Shown piece after piece: positions 36,487 through 46,536 of a stretch of 64,000 bases of DNA. The DNA comes from Actinoalloteichus fjordicus (lineage in GTDB: Bacteria > Actinomycetota > Actinomycetes > Mycobacteriales > Pseudonocardiaceae), in assembly GCF_001941625.1 (NCBI RefSeq), contig NZ_CP016076.1, positions 1,860,001 to 1,924,000 of the forward strand, written 5' to 3'. Position 1 is the first letter of the stretch. The number at the start of each line of letters is the position of its first letter. The notes under the pieces are model-generated. The model saw nothing but the letters and a program-made list of their open reading frames with translations. It was not told the DNA's origin and did not search any database. A program made the position numbers and the translations under genes.

Positions 36487-37206
36487 GTGCGGATTCTGGT
36501 CGTTGAGGACGAACAGCCACTGGCCGATGCGATCGCCAGGGGTTTACGGAGAGAAGGAATGGCGGTGGACACCGCCTACGACGGTGAGTCGGGCCACGAG
36601 AAGGCCGCCATCACCCGTTATGACGTCGTGGTCCTCGATCGAGACCTGCCTGGCATGTCGGGCGATGCTCTGTGTCGTGAGATCCTGCAGTCCGGCGCCA
36701 TCACGCGAGTGATCATGCTCACCGCCAGCGGTGCGGTGGAGGACCGCGTCGCGGGTCTGTCGCTGGGTGCCGACGACTATCTGGCCAAGCCCTTCGCCTT
36801 CGCCGAGCTGGTCGCGAGGGTCCGCGCGCTCGGCCGCCGGTCCACGCCTGCCGCGCCGCCGGTGCTGATCGCCGAGGACCTGGAGCTTGATCCGTCCTCG
36901 CGCAACGTCACGCGCTCCGGACGACAGATCGAGCTCACCCGAAAGGAGTTCGGCGTCCTGGAGGTCCTGCTGTCAGCGGGCGGCTCGGTGGTCAGCAGCG
37001 AGGAACTGCTGGAACGCGTGTGGGATGAGAACGCCGACCCGTTCACCACCACCGTGCGCGTCACGGTCATGACCCTGCGCAAGAAGCTCGGCGATCCTGG
37101 CGTGATCGAGACGGTGGTGGGCTCGGGTTACCGGGTGCCTACCGCCGCCGGTGAGAAGACCGAGGGGTCGGACACGGCGGCAGGTTCCGGACCGCTGCGT
37201 CGGTGA
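36487..37206 (+). CDS. OmpR/PhoB-family response regulator
   Basis: A 239-residue two-component regulator. The receiver domain (1-115) has the acidic pair Glu7/Asp8, phosphoacceptor Asp51 (VVVLDRDLPGMSG), Thr79 and Lys101 (LAKPF). The winged-helix DNA-binding domain (about 125-225) has LTRKEFGVLEVLL and the recognition region TTTVRVTVMTLRKKL, then GSGYRV. The gene overlaps the following histidine kinase by 4 nt (GTGA). The stimulus and regulon are not known; the adjacent amine oxidase is a candidate target. Confidence 0.93.
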   Translation: MRILVVEDEQPLADAIARGLRREGMAVDTAYDGESGHEKAAITRYDVVVLDRDLPGMSGDALCREILQSGAITRVIMLTASGAVEDRVAGLSLGADDYLAKPFAFAELVARVRALGRRSTPAAPPVLIAEDLELDPSSRNVTRSGRQIELTRKEFGVLEVLLSAGGSVVSSEELLERVWDENADPFTTTVRVTVMTLRKKLGDPGVIETVVGSGYRVPTAAGEKTEGSDTAAGSGPLRR

Positions 37207-38339
37207 GGCGCGCGGTCCGCAGGCGGGGACTCGGACTTCGCGCGCGCATCACCCTGCTGGCGACCGGGCTCGTCGCCGCGGTCAGCGGCATCCTGCTCTG
37301 GCTGGGCTGGCTGCTGGTCGGCGAGGTACTCGCCGAGGTGCCGCAGTTCCCCTCTGGAACGTTGATCCGGGTCGACGGCGTCGACGTCGAGGCGACGAGA
37401 CTGGCCACGATCCTGCGAGACAACGCCAGAGCACAGGTGCTCGAGGTCGGTGCCGTGGCCTTCCTCTGCGTCGTGCTGGCGGTGCTGACCTTGGCCTGGT
37501 CGATCACCGGTCGGGTGCTCTCGCCGTTGCATCGGGTCACCGCGACGGCCCGGCGCCTCTCCGCCGAGTCGCTGGGCGAGCGGATCGACTTCGAAGGCGC
37601 TCGGGACGAGGTGGCCGAACTCGCGGACACCTTCGACGAGATGCTGGCCAGGTTGGAGGCCGCCTTCGACTCGCAGCGCAGATTCGTGGCCAATGCGAGT
37701 CATGAGCTGCGGACCCCGCTCGCGGTCATCAGGACCGAACTGGACGTCACGCTGGCCGACGGCGACGCCGACATCGCCGAGTTGCGTCGGATGGCAGGGG
37801 TGGTCCAAGACGCCACTCGACGGGCCGCGCAGCTCGTGGAGGCGTTGTTGCTGCTGGCCAAGACGGATGCCGTCGGGCTGGCCGTTCGTGAGCCGGTCGA
37901 CCTGGCCGTGGTGGTGGAGAGCGCCTGGCGGGCCGCGCGGGCCGAGGCCGAGTCCCGAGGCCTGCGCGTCGCAATGCACACCGAGCCGGTGCTCGTGATG
38001 GGCGATCCGGCGCTGTTGGAGCGGGTCGCGGGCAATCTCCTGGAGAACGCCGTGCGACACAACGTCGAGCAGGGCTGGATCGAGGTGCACGCCGACAGCG
38101 ATGCCGAGAATGCCCGGCTGACGGTCGCGGCCTCTGGTCCGATCGTGTCGCCGGAACGAGTGACCGAGCTGTTGGAGCCCTTCAGTCGGGGCGGCACCGG
38201 TCGGACGGCGCAGTCGGGTGCCGGACTCGGCCTGTCGATCGTGCGGGCGGCAGTCGGCGCGCATGGCGGGCGGGTAACGGTGGATGCGATCCCCGGTGGA
38301 GGAATGGCGGTCGGCGTGTCGCTCCCCGTGGCGCCGTGA
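37203..38339 (+). CDS. Sensor histidine kinase with atypical G1 box
   Basis: A 378-residue membrane kinase: transmembrane helix 1 (about 16-40), a short external loop of about 40 residues, helix 2 (about 82-103), HAMP (about 104-155), and HisKA with phosphoacceptor His167 (NASHELRTPL). The ATPase domain has an N-box (NLLENAVRHN, 278-287) and a G2 box (GAGLGL, 339-344). The G1 box reads VAASGP (308-313) where relatives have an Asp or Asn contacting adenine, so nucleotide binding may be weakened. It is coupled to the response regulator by a 4-nt overlap. Confidence 0.9.
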   Translation: MRRAVRRRGLGLRARITLLATGLVAAVSGILLWLGWLLVGEVLAEVPQFPSGTLIRVDGVDVEATRLATILRDNARAQVLEVGAVAFLCVVLAVLTLAWSITGRVLSPLHRVTATARRLSAESLGERIDFEGARDEVAELADTFDEMLARLEAAFDSQRRFVANASHELRTPLAVIRTELDVTLADGDADIAELRRMAGVVQDATRRAAQLVEALLLLAKTDAVGLAVREPVDLAVVVESAWRAARAEAESRGLRVAMHTEPVLVMGDPALLERVAGNLLENAVRHNVEQGWIEVHADSDAENARLTVAASGPIVSPERVTELLEPFSRGGTGRTAQSGAGLGLSIVRAAVGAHGGRVTVDAIPGGGMAVGVSLPVAP

Positions 38340-38412
38340 GCGCTGCGGAAAGTGATCATGCCGTCACTCGATTCAGCTAAGCATATTGGCGAACGAGGGG
38401 TCGCGGTGCACT

Positions 38413-38430
38413 CAGGGTCCGCAGGGTCCG
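38413..38430 (+). repeat. Tandem 9-bp direct repeat upstream of amine oxidase
   Basis: CAGGGTCCG occurs twice in direct succession, 60 bp before the amine oxidase ATG. Tandem direct repeats of this sort are typical binding sites of OmpR-family regulators, one of which is encoded just upstream, but the 9-bp period is shorter than the usual 11. Confidence 0.4.
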
Positions 38431-38490
38431 ATGACCTTGACGGTGACCTCGTGATCGACGATCACACACCATGAGCCGCAAGGAGTTCTC

Positions 38491-40650
38491 ATGGGCAATG
38501 CACGACGGCCGGGCGAGGCAGTGGGCCGCCGCTCCTTCCTGAAGGCGGCGGGCGTGGCGGGCGCAGTACCCGCTCTCGGCGTGATGGCAGGCATCCCGGT
38601 TACGGCCCAGCCGCAGACCGGAGGCCCGACACCGGCCGTACGGACGCCCGCTCGGATGCAGCCCCCCGTGGATGATCCGGAGAAGTGGGCGCGCTGTCTG
38701 CAGGTCGCACGGGACCTGCTGGTGGTGGGGCCGGAGAACGAGGACCTCAAGCTCGAATACCTCAAGATCCTCATCGACGACGGCCTCCCCAGGACGACCG
38801 CGCCGAAGAACGTCCTGATCCTGGGAGCGGGCATCGCGGGCCTCGCCGCCGCGACGCTGCTCAAGCGTGCCGGGCATCGCGTGACCATCCTGGAGGCGAA
38901 CGCCAATCGCGTCGGCGGGCGGATCAAGACGTTCCGCACCGCCGCCGACGGCGGTGGCGCACCCTTCCGGGACCCCCGGCAGTACGCCGAGGCGGGTGCG
39001 ATGCGCCTGCCCGACTTCCACCCGCTGACCCTTGCGCTCGCCGACCGTCTCGGCCTGCATCGGAGGCTGTTCTTCAACGTCGACGTCGTGCCGGGTACGG
39101 GCAACCAGAACGCCCCGCTGCCCGCCGTCGTCTACCGGTCGCACACCGGTGAGGTGTGGCGACGCGGACCGGTGAACACCGACTTCCGCGCCCCGAATCC
39201 CGCCTCGAACACCTGGCTCGACGCCAACGGCGTCCAGGCTCGTCGGTCCGAGTACGCCGCCGACCCCCGAGGGATCAACGGCGGGTTCGGCGTGCCCGCG
39301 TCCGACCTGCCCCGGACGGCGGGGGCGCTGCTCGACGCCGCCGTCGACCCGCTGCGCGACTACTACTCCGATCTCGGTCCGGACGGTGTCCGGGTCGACC
39401 GCCCGATTGCCGACCAGGTCGAGGGCTGGGCGCGGCTGATCTACGACTTCGACGGCCACAGCATGGACCGGTACCTGCGCGAGGAGGCAGGACTGAGCGA
39501 CGCGACCGTCGATGCGATCGGCACCCTCCAGAACGTCACCTCACGCCTCCCGCTGTCCCTGGTGCACAGTTTCCGAGGCCTCGCCCTGATCAGTCCCTCC
39601 GCGACCTACTGGGAGCTCGACGGCGGCAGCTGGCGGCTTCCCGAGGCGCTGCGGACCGGACTCGTCGACGAGATCCGGATGAACCGACGGGCGGTGCGCA
39701 TCGAGTACTACGACCCGCAGCGGCCCGAGTCGGCCACCGACAACGTCGGACCCGACGGTCCGGCCGTCTGGGTCGAGACCACGACCGAGACCGGGGGAGA
39801 CGAGTCGGACGCGGGGGACACCCTGCCGGAGCGGGAGGCCTTCACCGCCGACGTCGCCATCGTCACCCTGCCGCTGTCGAGTCTGCGCCACGTCCAGGTC
39901 GAGCCCCTGATGTCCTACACCAAGCGGCGCGCCGTCATCGAGATTCACTACGACTCCGCCTCCAAGGTGCTGCTGGAGTTCAGCAGGCGCTGGTGGGAGT
40001 TCACCGAGGACGACTGGCGGCGCGAGCTCGACGCGATCAGCCCCGGCCTGTATCGGCGCTATCAGTCGCGTACCGCCGAGGTGGCCGACACCACCCGATG
40101 GCTCGGTGCGGCGCGCTCGGTGGACGCCTCGGCGATCCCGGAACGACAGAAGGAGTTCTACGCCCGGCACCGGCAGGCCGACGAGCCCGACACCCGGCCT
40201 GCCGACCACGTCTTCGGCGGCGGCTCGGCGACGGACAACCCGAACCGGTTCATCTACTACCCCTCTCACCAGATCGAGGGCAGCGCGGGCGGCGTCGTGC
40301 TCGCGGCCTACGTCTGGGCCGACGACGCCGCCCGATGGGACTCGATGGAGGACGACGAGCGATACGTCTACGCGCTGCGTGGCATGGAGGCGGTGCACGG
40401 CAACCGCATCGAGGTCTTCTACACCGGTGCGGGCCAGACCCAGAGCTGGCTGCGCAACCGCTACGCGTTCGGTGAGGCGGCCGTCCTCACCCCCGGCCAG
40501 CTCAGCAGGCTCCAGGCAGGCGTGCGGACTCCCGAGGGGCCGCTGCACTTCGCGGGCGACCACACCTCGATCAAGCCCGCGTGGATCGAGGGAGCACTGG
40601 AGTCGGCCGTGCGCGCTGCCTTGGAGGTGCACACCGGCGAGGTCCGCTGA
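38491..40650 (+). CDS. Tat-exported flavin monoamine oxidase / L-amino-acid oxidase
   Basis: A 719-residue FAD enzyme. The N-terminus carries a twin-arginine signal ([10 protein letters not shown], Arg13-Arg14, then a hydrophobic stretch ending near TAQPQ), so the folded, cofactor-loaded enzyme is exported. The FAD Rossmann motif is [24 protein letters not shown], followed by [15 protein letters not shown]; the C-terminal FAD motif is [22 protein letters not shown]. Members oxidise amines or L-amino acids, giving imine and hydrogen peroxide. The substrate is unknown. AAGGAG precedes the ATG. The gene follows a two-component system, which may control it. Confidence 0.9.
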   Translation: MGNARRPGEAVGRRSFLKAAGVAGAVPALGVMAGIPVTAQPQTGGPTPAVRTPARMQPPVDDPEKWARCLQVARDLLVVGPENEDLKLEYLKILIDDGLPRTTAPKNVLILGAGIAGLAAATLLKRAGHRVTILEANANRVGGRIKTFRTAADGGGAPFRDPRQYAEAGAMRLPDFHPLTLALADRLGLHRRLFFNVDVVPGTGNQNAPLPAVVYRSHTGEVWRRGPVNTDFRAPNPASNTWLDANGVQARRSEYAADPRGINGGFGVPASDLPRTAGALLDAAVDPLRDYYSDLGPDGVRVDRPIADQVEGWARLIYDFDGHSMDRYLREEAGLSDATVDAIGTLQNVTSRLPLSLVHSFRGLALISPSATYWELDGGSWRLPEALRTGLVDEIRMNRRAVRIEYYDPQRPESATDNVGPDGPAVWVETTTETGGDESDAGDTLPEREAFTADVAIVTLPLSSLRHVQVEPLMSYTKRRAVIEIHYDSASKVLLEFSRRWWEFTEDDWRRELDAISPGLYRRYQSRTAEVADTTRWLGAARSVDASAIPERQKEFYARHRQADEPDTRPADHVFGGGSATDNPNRFIYYPSHQIEGSAGGVVLAAYVWADDAARWDSMEDDERYVYALRGMEAVHGNRIEVFYTGAGQTQSWLRNRYAFGEAAVLTPGQLSRLQAGVRTPEGPLHFAGDHTSIKPAWIEGALESAVRAALEVHTGEVR

Positions 40651-40664
40651 TCCCCGGCGCTGAT

Positions 40665-40697
40665 CCGAGGGTGATCCGGCTGCCGGATCACCCTCGG
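40665..40697 (+). terminator. Stem-loop terminator of the amine oxidase gene
   Basis: CCGAGGGTGATCCGG and CCGGATCACCCTCGG pair perfectly over 15 bp with a 3-nt spacer, 15 nt after the stop. Confidence 0.75.
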
Positions 40698-41071
40698 TTC
40701 GTCGACGAGCATCGTGCAGACGAGGTCGGCGAGGCGAGAAACCCGGCGGACCAAGGCGATCCCGACGGAGCCCGCCGCCGTCTCGACGGCGGCGGGGAGT
40801 CGACTCGACGACTGCCCGGCTCGGATGCGCGGGAGTCCTCCTCGCCTCCGCCTGAGACGCCGGTCGCGCAACGGGTGTGCCGATCGGGACGCGAGACGAC
40901 CGGGTGACGGTGCGCGGGCTGGTCATGCCCGCACCACAGCCGTTGCGTCGCAGCCGCAGGACGGCCGGGATTCGGGAGTTCTGTTCACCGGCCTAGCCGG
41001 TCTGCGTGCGATGCTCGCAGCGCTGACGGGCAGGCAGGCACGCTGATCCGGCGAACCCGGCACGGGCGCCG
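40698..41071. other. About 370 bp without a gene
   Basis: The region between the amine oxidase terminator and the stop of the PemK-like gene has no open frame with gene-like codon use and no clear motif. Confidence 0.45.
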
Positions 41072-41524
41072 TCAGGCGGAGCCCGCCTCCCAGCCGTAGC
41101 GCTGCTGTAAGGCCAGTGCGACCCGGACGAAGCGCTCGCCGTCGAGCACGGCTCCCTCGCGGCGGATGTCGTCCTCGTCGAACTCGAACAGCCGGTCGAG
41201 GCACAGATACGACTCGCGGCCGGAGCGGTCCCACGGCCCCTCGCCCAGCTCGAACCAGTCGTGTTCCTCCCAGTGGTCGGGCTCCTTGCTGGAGAGCATC
41301 AGCGCCTGAAGCCGCCTGCCCCGGTGTCCCACCACCAGCACCGGCCGGTCCTTGCCCTGGTTCGGATCCTCCTCGTAGGGGACCCAGGTCCAGACGATCT
41401 CGCCTGGATCGGCCTTTCCATCGAGGTCGGGGGCATAGGCGAGCCTGGTGGCGCCCTGTCTGGTCGGGATCTCGCGAACCTCGCCCTGCAGATGATGGGG
41501 GCGAGCGGAATAGACGTCTGTCAC
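41072..41524 (-). CDS. PemK/MazF-fold family protein
   Basis: A 150-residue protein. The core strands [42 protein letters not shown] match the PemK/MazF (CcdB-like) fold, in which the proline-arginine pair (DRPVLVV) is conserved. No antitoxin gene is adjacent, and the gene sits beside lepA, as its homologue does in Mycobacterium, so a housekeeping role is at least as likely as a toxin role. GTG 41524 has a TAGGGT 7 nt upstream and no Shine-Dalgarno. Confidence 0.83.
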   Translation of the reverse strand: MTDVYSARPHHLQGEVREIPTRQGATRLAYAPDLDGKADPGEIVWTWVPYEEDPNQGKDRPVLVVGHRGRRLQALMLSSKEPDHWEEHDWFELGEGPWDRSGRESYLCLDRLFEFDEDDIRREGAVLDGERFVRVALALQQRYGWEAGSA

Positions 41525-41531
41525 GCGCCTC

Positions 41532-41537
41532 ACCCTA
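41532..41537 (-). promoter_or_regulatory. -10 element for a leaderless PemK-like transcript
   Basis: TAGGGT on the minus strand ends 7 nt before the GTG at 41524. Confidence 0.45.
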
Positions 41538-41773
41538 AAGGGGGAGGACCAGACGGTGATCGACTCGTTCGCAGGCCGGGCTGGATCTGCTCTGGCGGGG
41601 ATGGGCCGCCCGGTCCGCTCGTGCTCAGTGGCCGTCGACCACCACCGCGCCTGCTTCTGCGGGTGCGTCGTCCGGGCCGCAGACCGGCATCGAGGACACC
41701 GCGACGCATCGGACGCACGTGCTCGCGTGCGACGATGGGGCGTCAGCCGTCCACCCGCGCGAGGAATCCATTC

Positions 41774-43621
41774 GTGAGCACGTTCGCCGACACCACCTTC
41801 ACACCTCCGGAACTCATCCGGAACTTCTGCATCATCGCCCACATCGACCACGGCAAATCCACCTTGGCCGACCGTATGCTGCAACTCACCGGTGTGGTCG
41901 ACGCCCGCTCCATGCGAGCCCAGTACCTCGATCGAATGGACATCGAGCGGGAGCGCGGCATCACCATCAAGGCGCAGAACGTGCGCCTGCCCTGGCAGCT
42001 CGACGGCACCGACCACGTGCTGCACATGATCGACACCCCTGGTCACGTCGACTTCACCTACGAGGTGTCGCGCGCGCTGGAGGCCTGCGAGGGCGCGATC
42101 CTGCTCGTGGACGCCGCGCAGGGGATCGAGGCGCAGACGCTGGCGAACCTCTACCTGGCGCTGGAGAACGACCTCACCATCATCCCGGTGCTCAACAAGA
42201 TCGACCTGCCCGCCGCCGACCCCGACAAGTACGCGGCCGAGCTGTCTCGCATCGTCGGCTGTGAGCCCGAGGAGGTGCTGCGGGTCTCGGCGAAGAGCGG
42301 CCTCGGCGTCGGAGACGTCCTCGACACGGTCGTCCGGCAGGTTCCCGCGCCGGTCGGGGCGGCCGACGCACCGCCTCGCGCGATGATCTTCGACTCCGTC
42401 TACGACACCTATCGGGGCGTCGTCACCTACATCCGAGTGGTCGACGGGCGGATCACGCCACGGCAGCGCATTCGGATGATGTCCACCGGGGCGACGCACG
42501 AGCTTCTCGAGGTCGGCATCATCTCCCCGGAGCCCAAGCCGAGCCAGGGCCTCGGCGTCGGCGAGGTCGGATACCTGATCACCGGAGTGAAGGACGTCAG
42601 GCAGTCCAGGGTCGGCGACACGGTCACCGCAGAGCGCAAGGGCGCCACGGAGCCGCTGGCGGGATACCGGGACCCGAAGCCCATGGTCTACGCCGGTCTG
42701 TACCCGATGGACGGCTCGGACTACCCGGACCTCCGCGAGGCCCTGGACAAGCTCCAGCTCAACGACGCCGCGCTGACCTATGAGCCGGAGACGTCGGCGG
42801 CGCTGGGCTTCGGCTTCCGCTGCGGCTTCCTGGGGCTGCTCCACCTGGAGATCACCAGGGACCGGCTGGAGCGCGAGTTCGGTCTCGATCTCATCTCCAC
42901 CGCGCCCAACGTGGTGTACCAGGTCGAGATGGAGGACGGCGCGCTGCACGAGGTCACCAATCCGTCCGACTGGCCGGATGGCAAGATCGGAGCTGTTCAC
43001 GAGCCGATCACCAAGTGCACGGTGATCGCCCCGGTCGACTTCGTCGGCGCGATCATGGAGCTCTGCCAGAGCAAGCGGGGCCAGCTCGACGGCATGGACT
43101 ACCTCTCCGAAGACCGCGTCGAACTGCGGTACACGGTGCCGCTGGCAGAGATCATCTACGACTTCTTCGACGCCCTGAAGTCCAGGACCAGGGGATACGC
43201 CTCATTGGACTATGAGGAGTCCGGCGATCAGACTGCGGACCTCGTCAAGGTGGACATCCTCCTGCAGGGCGAGCCGGTGGACGCTTTCAGCGCGATCGTG
43301 CACAAGGACTCGGCCTACGGCTACGGCACGAAGATGGCCAGCAAGCTTCGCGAGTTGATTCCGAGGCAGCAGTTCGAGGTGCCCATCCAGGCCGCCATCG
43401 GCGCGCGGATCATCGCCAGGGAGACGATTCGGGCCATCCGGAAGGACGTGCTCGCCAAGTGCTACGGCGGTGACATCACCCGGAAGCGCAAACTGCTGGA
43501 GAAGCAGAAGGAGGGCAAGAAGCGAATGAAGATGGTGGGACGGGTCGAGGTCCCGCAGGAGGCGTTCGTGGCCGCACTGTCCACTGAGGACTCGGCTGAC
43601 AAGGGCAAGGGCAAGAAGTAG
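41774..43621 (+). CDS. lepA: Elongation factor 4 (LepA), ribosome back-translocating GTPase
   Basis: A 615-residue translational GTPase. The G1 motif is AHIDHGKST (22-30), G2 [10 protein letters not shown]3 DTPGHVD, and G4 NKID; domains II, III and V follow, and the LepA-specific C-terminal domain ends in [25 protein letters not shown]. It acts on stalled or mistranslocated ribosomes, and on initiation, at the membrane or in the cytoplasm. GTG 41774 has GAGGA 9 nt upstream; the frame is open further upstream, but without LepA similarity. Confidence 0.96.
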   Translation: MSTFADTTFTPPELIRNFCIIAHIDHGKSTLADRMLQLTGVVDARSMRAQYLDRMDIERERGITIKAQNVRLPWQLDGTDHVLHMIDTPGHVDFTYEVSRALEACEGAILLVDAAQGIEAQTLANLYLALENDLTIIPVLNKIDLPAADPDKYAAELSRIVGCEPEEVLRVSAKSGLGVGDVLDTVVRQVPAPVGAADAPPRAMIFDSVYDTYRGVVTYIRVVDGRITPRQRIRMMSTGATHELLEVGIISPEPKPSQGLGVGEVGYLITGVKDVRQSRVGDTVTAERKGATEPLAGYRDPKPMVYAGLYPMDGSDYPDLREALDKLQLNDAALTYEPETSAALGFGFRCGFLGLLHLEITRDRLEREFGLDLISTAPNVVYQVEMEDGALHEVTNPSDWPDGKIGAVHEPITKCTVIAPVDFVGAIMELCQSKRGQLDGMDYLSEDRVELRYTVPLAEIIYDFFDALKSRTRGYASLDYEESGDQTADLVKVDILLQGEPVDAFSAIVHKDSAYGYGTKMASKLRELIPRQQFEVPIQAAIGARIIARETIRAIRKDVLAKCYGGDITRKRKLLEKQKEGKKRMKMVGRVEVPQEAFVAALSTEDSADKGKGKK

Positions 43622-43627
43622 TCGGGA

Positions 43628-43665
43628 GGCGCCCGTGTTCTCGGTCGGTTTCTCCGGCGGGCGCC
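43628..43665 (+). terminator. Stem-loop after lepA
   Basis: GGCGCCCG and CGGGCGCC pair over 8 bp around a 22-nt loop, 7 nt after the lepA stop. Confidence 0.45.
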
Positions 43666-43751
43666 ATCGGGTCCGTCGCCGCGTCTCTGCCGTGTCTCCG
43701 CCGTGTCTCTGTCATGAAATTCAGTGCCCCGATCGAGTGGCTTCGCTGCCA

Positions 43752-43774
43752 TCGAACACGTGTTCGGCTAGTGT
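43752..43774 (+). promoter_or_regulatory. LexA SOS box and -10 of the recA promoter
   Basis: TCGAAC-ACGT-GTTCGg (43752-43767) matches the actinobacterial/Gram-positive SOS box CGAACnnnnGTTCG exactly. TAGTGT (43769-43774) follows by one base and fits a -10, so bound LexA would block RNA polymerase. The leader would be about 140 nt. A second -10-like TAGCGT lies near 43859. Confidence 0.85.
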
Positions 43775-43918
43775 GGGTCGCACTGGCCGCGTCACGATGT
43801 GGCGCCTTGCTCATGACACCTCGAGTCGCGACACATGAGGTTGTCGGTCCGACCCTCTAGCGTCGGGCCCTACAGACCGGCCCAGCCCGTTCATCCGACT
43901 TACCCGAGGGGACCCACA

Positions 43919-44962
43919 ATGGCACCCGCCGCACCGAACAGGGAGAAGGCCCTAGAGCTCGCCCTGGCGCAGATCGACAAGCAGTTCGGCAAGGGCTCGG
44001 TGATGCGTCTCGGCGACGAAGGACGTCCGCCGATGGAGGTGATCCCCACCGGTTCGATCGCCTTGGACGCCGCCCTGGGCATCGGGGGGCTGCCGCGTGG
44101 CCGCGTGGTGGAGATCTACGGACCGGAGAGCAGCGGTAAGACCACCGTCGCGCTGCACGCGGTGGCCAACGCGCAGCGACTCGGCGGAGTCGCCGCGTTC
44201 ATCGACGCCGAGCACGCACTCGATCCCGACTACGCCAAGGCGCTGGGCGTGGACACCGACGCCCTGCTGGTCTCACAGCCGGACACCGGCGAGCAGGCGC
44301 TGGAGATCACCGACATGCTCATCCGGTCCGGCGCGCTGGACATCGTGGTGGTCGACTCGGTGGCCGCACTGGTGCCCCGCGCCGAGATCGAGGGCGAGAT
44401 GGGCGACTCCCACGTCGGTCTCCAGGCTCGGCTGATGAGCCAGGCGCTCCGCAAGCTCACCTCCGCGCTGAACACCGCCAAGACCACCGCCATCTTCATC
44501 AACCAGCTGCGAGAGAAGATCGGGGTGATGTTCGGCAGCCCCGAGACGACCACGGGCGGCAAGGCGCTGAAGTTCTACGCCTCGGTGCGGCTGGACGTGC
44601 GTCGGATCGAGACGTTGAAGGACGGCGGCGACGCAGTCGGCAACCGGACCAGGGTCAAGGTGGTCAAGAACAAGGTCAGCCCGCCGTTCAAGCAGGCCGA
44701 GTTCGACATCATCTACGGCCAGGGCATCAGCCGGGAGGGCTCGTTGATCGACATGGGCGTCGAGCACGGCATCCTGCGCAAGTCCGGTGCCTGGTACACC
44801 TACGAGGGCGATCAGCTCGGACAGGGCAAGGAGAATGCCCGCAAGTTCCTGCGGGACAACCCGGACATCGCCAACGAGTTGGAGAAGCGGCTTCAGGAGA
44901 AGCTCGGCATCATCCCGAAGCTCGAGGCCGACCCGGAGTCGCCTGCCCCGGTCGACTTCTGA
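43919..44962 (+). CDS. recA: Recombinase A
   Basis: A 347-residue RecA, the strand-exchange ATPase and LexA co-protease. Walker A is GPESSGKTT (68-76), Walker B is [11 protein letters not shown], loop L1 is [23 protein letters not shown], and loop L2 [25 protein letters not shown]. No intein is present, unlike M. tuberculosis RecA. The ATG at 43919 has GAGGGG upstream. The SOS box 150 bp upstream shows it is DNA-damage inducible. Confidence 0.97.
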   Translation: MAPAAPNREKALELALAQIDKQFGKGSVMRLGDEGRPPMEVIPTGSIALDAALGIGGLPRGRVVEIYGPESSGKTTVALHAVANAQRLGGVAAFIDAEHALDPDYAKALGVDTDALLVSQPDTGEQALEITDMLIRSGALDIVVVDSVAALVPRAEIEGEMGDSHVGLQARLMSQALRKLTSALNTAKTTAIFINQLREKIGVMFGSPETTTGGKALKFYASVRLDVRRIETLKDGGDAVGNRTRVKVVKNKVSPPFKQAEFDIIYGQGISREGSLIDMGVEHGILRKSGAWYTYEGDQLGQGKENARKFLRDNPDIANELEKRLQEKLGIIPKLEADPESPAPVDF

Positions 44963-44965
44963 TCG

Positions 44966-45535
44966 ATGGCGAGGTTTCGCTCCTCCCCACCGAACGGAGA
45001 CGACGCCGAGCAGCGGAAGGCAGATGACCCACCCACAGATCCAGCAGCTCGGGCTAGGGACTACTGCCTGCGGCTGCTCACCTCACGTCCACGTACCAGG
45101 GCCGAACTGGCCCAGGCCCTGGTACGGCGGGAGGTGGATCAGGAGGTCATCGACCAGGTGCTCGGCAGGCTCGACGAGGTCGGGCTGATCGACGATCAGT
45201 CCTTCGCCGAGATGTGGGTGCGTTCGCGACACACTCACCAGGGGTTGGGCCGCCGGGCACTGCTGGAGGAACTGCGTCGTAAGGGCGTCGACGCCGAGGT
45301 CGCGGCCGAGGCGGCACAGGGTCTCGATCGGGACGTGGAGGAGGAACGGGCTCGGCAGCTCGTTCGGCGCAAGCTGGCCGCCTCGGCGGGGGCGGACGAG
45401 CGGGTGCGGATTCGACGACTGGTGGGGATGCTCGCCCGCAAGGGGTACTCGCAGGGGCTGGCGTTCCAGGTGGTGCGCGCGGAGCTGGCCGCAGAGGGCA
45501 CCGACGTCGAGCTGCTGGACGAGCTGCGCGACTGA
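44966..45535 (+). CDS. recX: RecA regulatory protein RecX
   Basis: A 189-residue RecX, which binds RecA filaments and limits their activity. The helical repeats are visible: ARDYCLRLLTSRPRTRAELAQALVRR, then VIDQVLGRLDEVGLIDDQSFAEMWVRSR, then GLGRRALLEELRRKGV and MLARKGYSQGLAFQVVRAEL. It begins 3 nt after the recA stop, so recA-recX is one operon under the same SOS control. Confidence 0.94.
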   Translation: MARFRSSPPNGDDAEQRKADDPPTDPAARARDYCLRLLTSRPRTRAELAQALVRREVDQEVIDQVLGRLDEVGLIDDQSFAEMWVRSRHTHQGLGRRALLEELRRKGVDAEVAAEAAQGLDRDVEEERARQLVRRKLAASAGADERVRIRRLVGMLARKGYSQGLAFQVVRAELAAEGTDVELLDELRD

Positions 45536-45841
45536 CGGCGAACCACGCCCGGGCACTGCGTCGGCGCACCCCGACGTCTCCGTAGAGGCAGCACGGCGCT
45601 GTCTCGCCACCGGGTGATGCCTCGGCTGCCCACGGGGTGTGCTCGTCGGCGTGCGGCACCTGTCCTTTCCGCTGGCTGACGACATCGGGTGGGCTGATCT
45701 CGTTCCGTGTGTGGGTGCTCGGCCGCGTTCGGAATGTGGCCGGAGTCGCCCGGCGCGGTGCCGGGCGGGCAGGGGCAGGCGTTCGACCTTCGAGCCGGGA
45801 TGCCGAGGAAAACAGTTCGCGGGAGCTGCCGTCTCGGCCTT

Positions 45842-45847
45842 TAGAGT
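45842..45847 (+). promoter_or_regulatory. -10 element for a leaderless HAD transcript
   Basis: TAGAGT ends 8 nt before the GTG at 45856. The 300 bp between recX and this point hold no gene. Confidence 0.45.
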
Positions 45848-45855
45848 GTGTCCCC

Positions 45856-46536
45856 GTGACGACAGGGGCAATGGGAGACAGCGCGAAGGCACACATCGTC
45901 TGGGACTGGAACGGCACGCTGCTGAATGACAACCATGCGGTGTTGGAGGGAGTGAACTCGATCTGTCGCTTCTACCGACGCGAGGAGGTCGACCTCGACT
46001 ACTGGCGTTCGGTGTTCAGCCGGCCGTTACAGGCCTGCTATGAACGACTGCTCGAGCGACCGCTGACCGAGGAGGACTGGGCACGGGTCGAAACGCTGTA
46101 CCACGGCGCGTACAACGAACTGCTGCACACGTGCGCTCTCGCGGTCGATGCCGAGCAGGTCCTGACCGACTGGCGGGCAGCGGGCAACAGCCAGTCCTTG
46201 TTGTCCATGTGGTTTCACGATCCGCTGACCGAGATGATCGCCCGACTGGGCCTGGTGGACTTCTTCTCCAGGGTCGATGGCCTGGTGGGGCCGATGGGCG
46301 GGGGTTCCAAGGCCGAGCACCTGGCTCGGCACCTTGCCGAGGGCGAGCTCGATCCGGCGTCGGTGGTCCTGGTCGGCGACGTCGTCGACGATGCTCGTGC
46401 AGCCGAGAGCGTCGGGGCGGGCTGTGTCCTGGTGACCACGGGGATGACAGCTCGCCCGGTGTTGGAGGCGACGGGACATCCGGTGGCGGACTCGTTAGCC
46501 GACGCGGTGGCGCTGGCGGTGAAGAGCCGCAGCTGA
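45856..46536 (+). CDS. HAD-superfamily hydrolase (phosphoglycolate-phosphatase-like)
   Basis: A 226-residue HAD protein. Motif I is VWDWNGTLL: nucleophile Asp17, but the usual second Asp is Asn19. A cap domain follows (about 25-110), then motif III around KAEHLARHL and motif IV in VLVGDVVDDARAAE. The DWNGT variant occurs in a known actinobacterial subgroup, so it is likely active, though the substrate is unknown. It is unrelated in function to recA-recX upstream. Confidence 0.85.
   Translation: MTTGAMGDSAKAHIVWDWNGTLLNDNHAVLEGVNSICRFYRREEVDLDYWRSVFSRPLQACYERLLERPLTEEDWARVETLYHGAYNELLHTCALAVDAEQVLTDWRAAGNSQSLLSMWFHDPLTEMIARLGLVDFFSRVDGLVGPMGGGSKAEHLARHLAEGELDPASVVLVGDVVDDARAAESVGAGCVLVTTGMTARPVLEATGHPVADSLADAVALAVKSRS

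Noticed and set aside
41072-41774. Toxin-antitoxin module at the PemK/MazF-like gene
   Set aside because: No small antitoxin frame with a start site occurs on either side, and the neighbourhood is housekeeping.
41525-43000. Very long open frame on the minus strand across lepA
   Set aside because: It is the mirror of lepA codons; only its last part (41072-41524) is a real gene, with its own start and promoter.
43919-44962. Intein in recA, as in M. tuberculosis
   Set aside because: The recA frame is a standard 347 codons with continuous motifs and no insertion.
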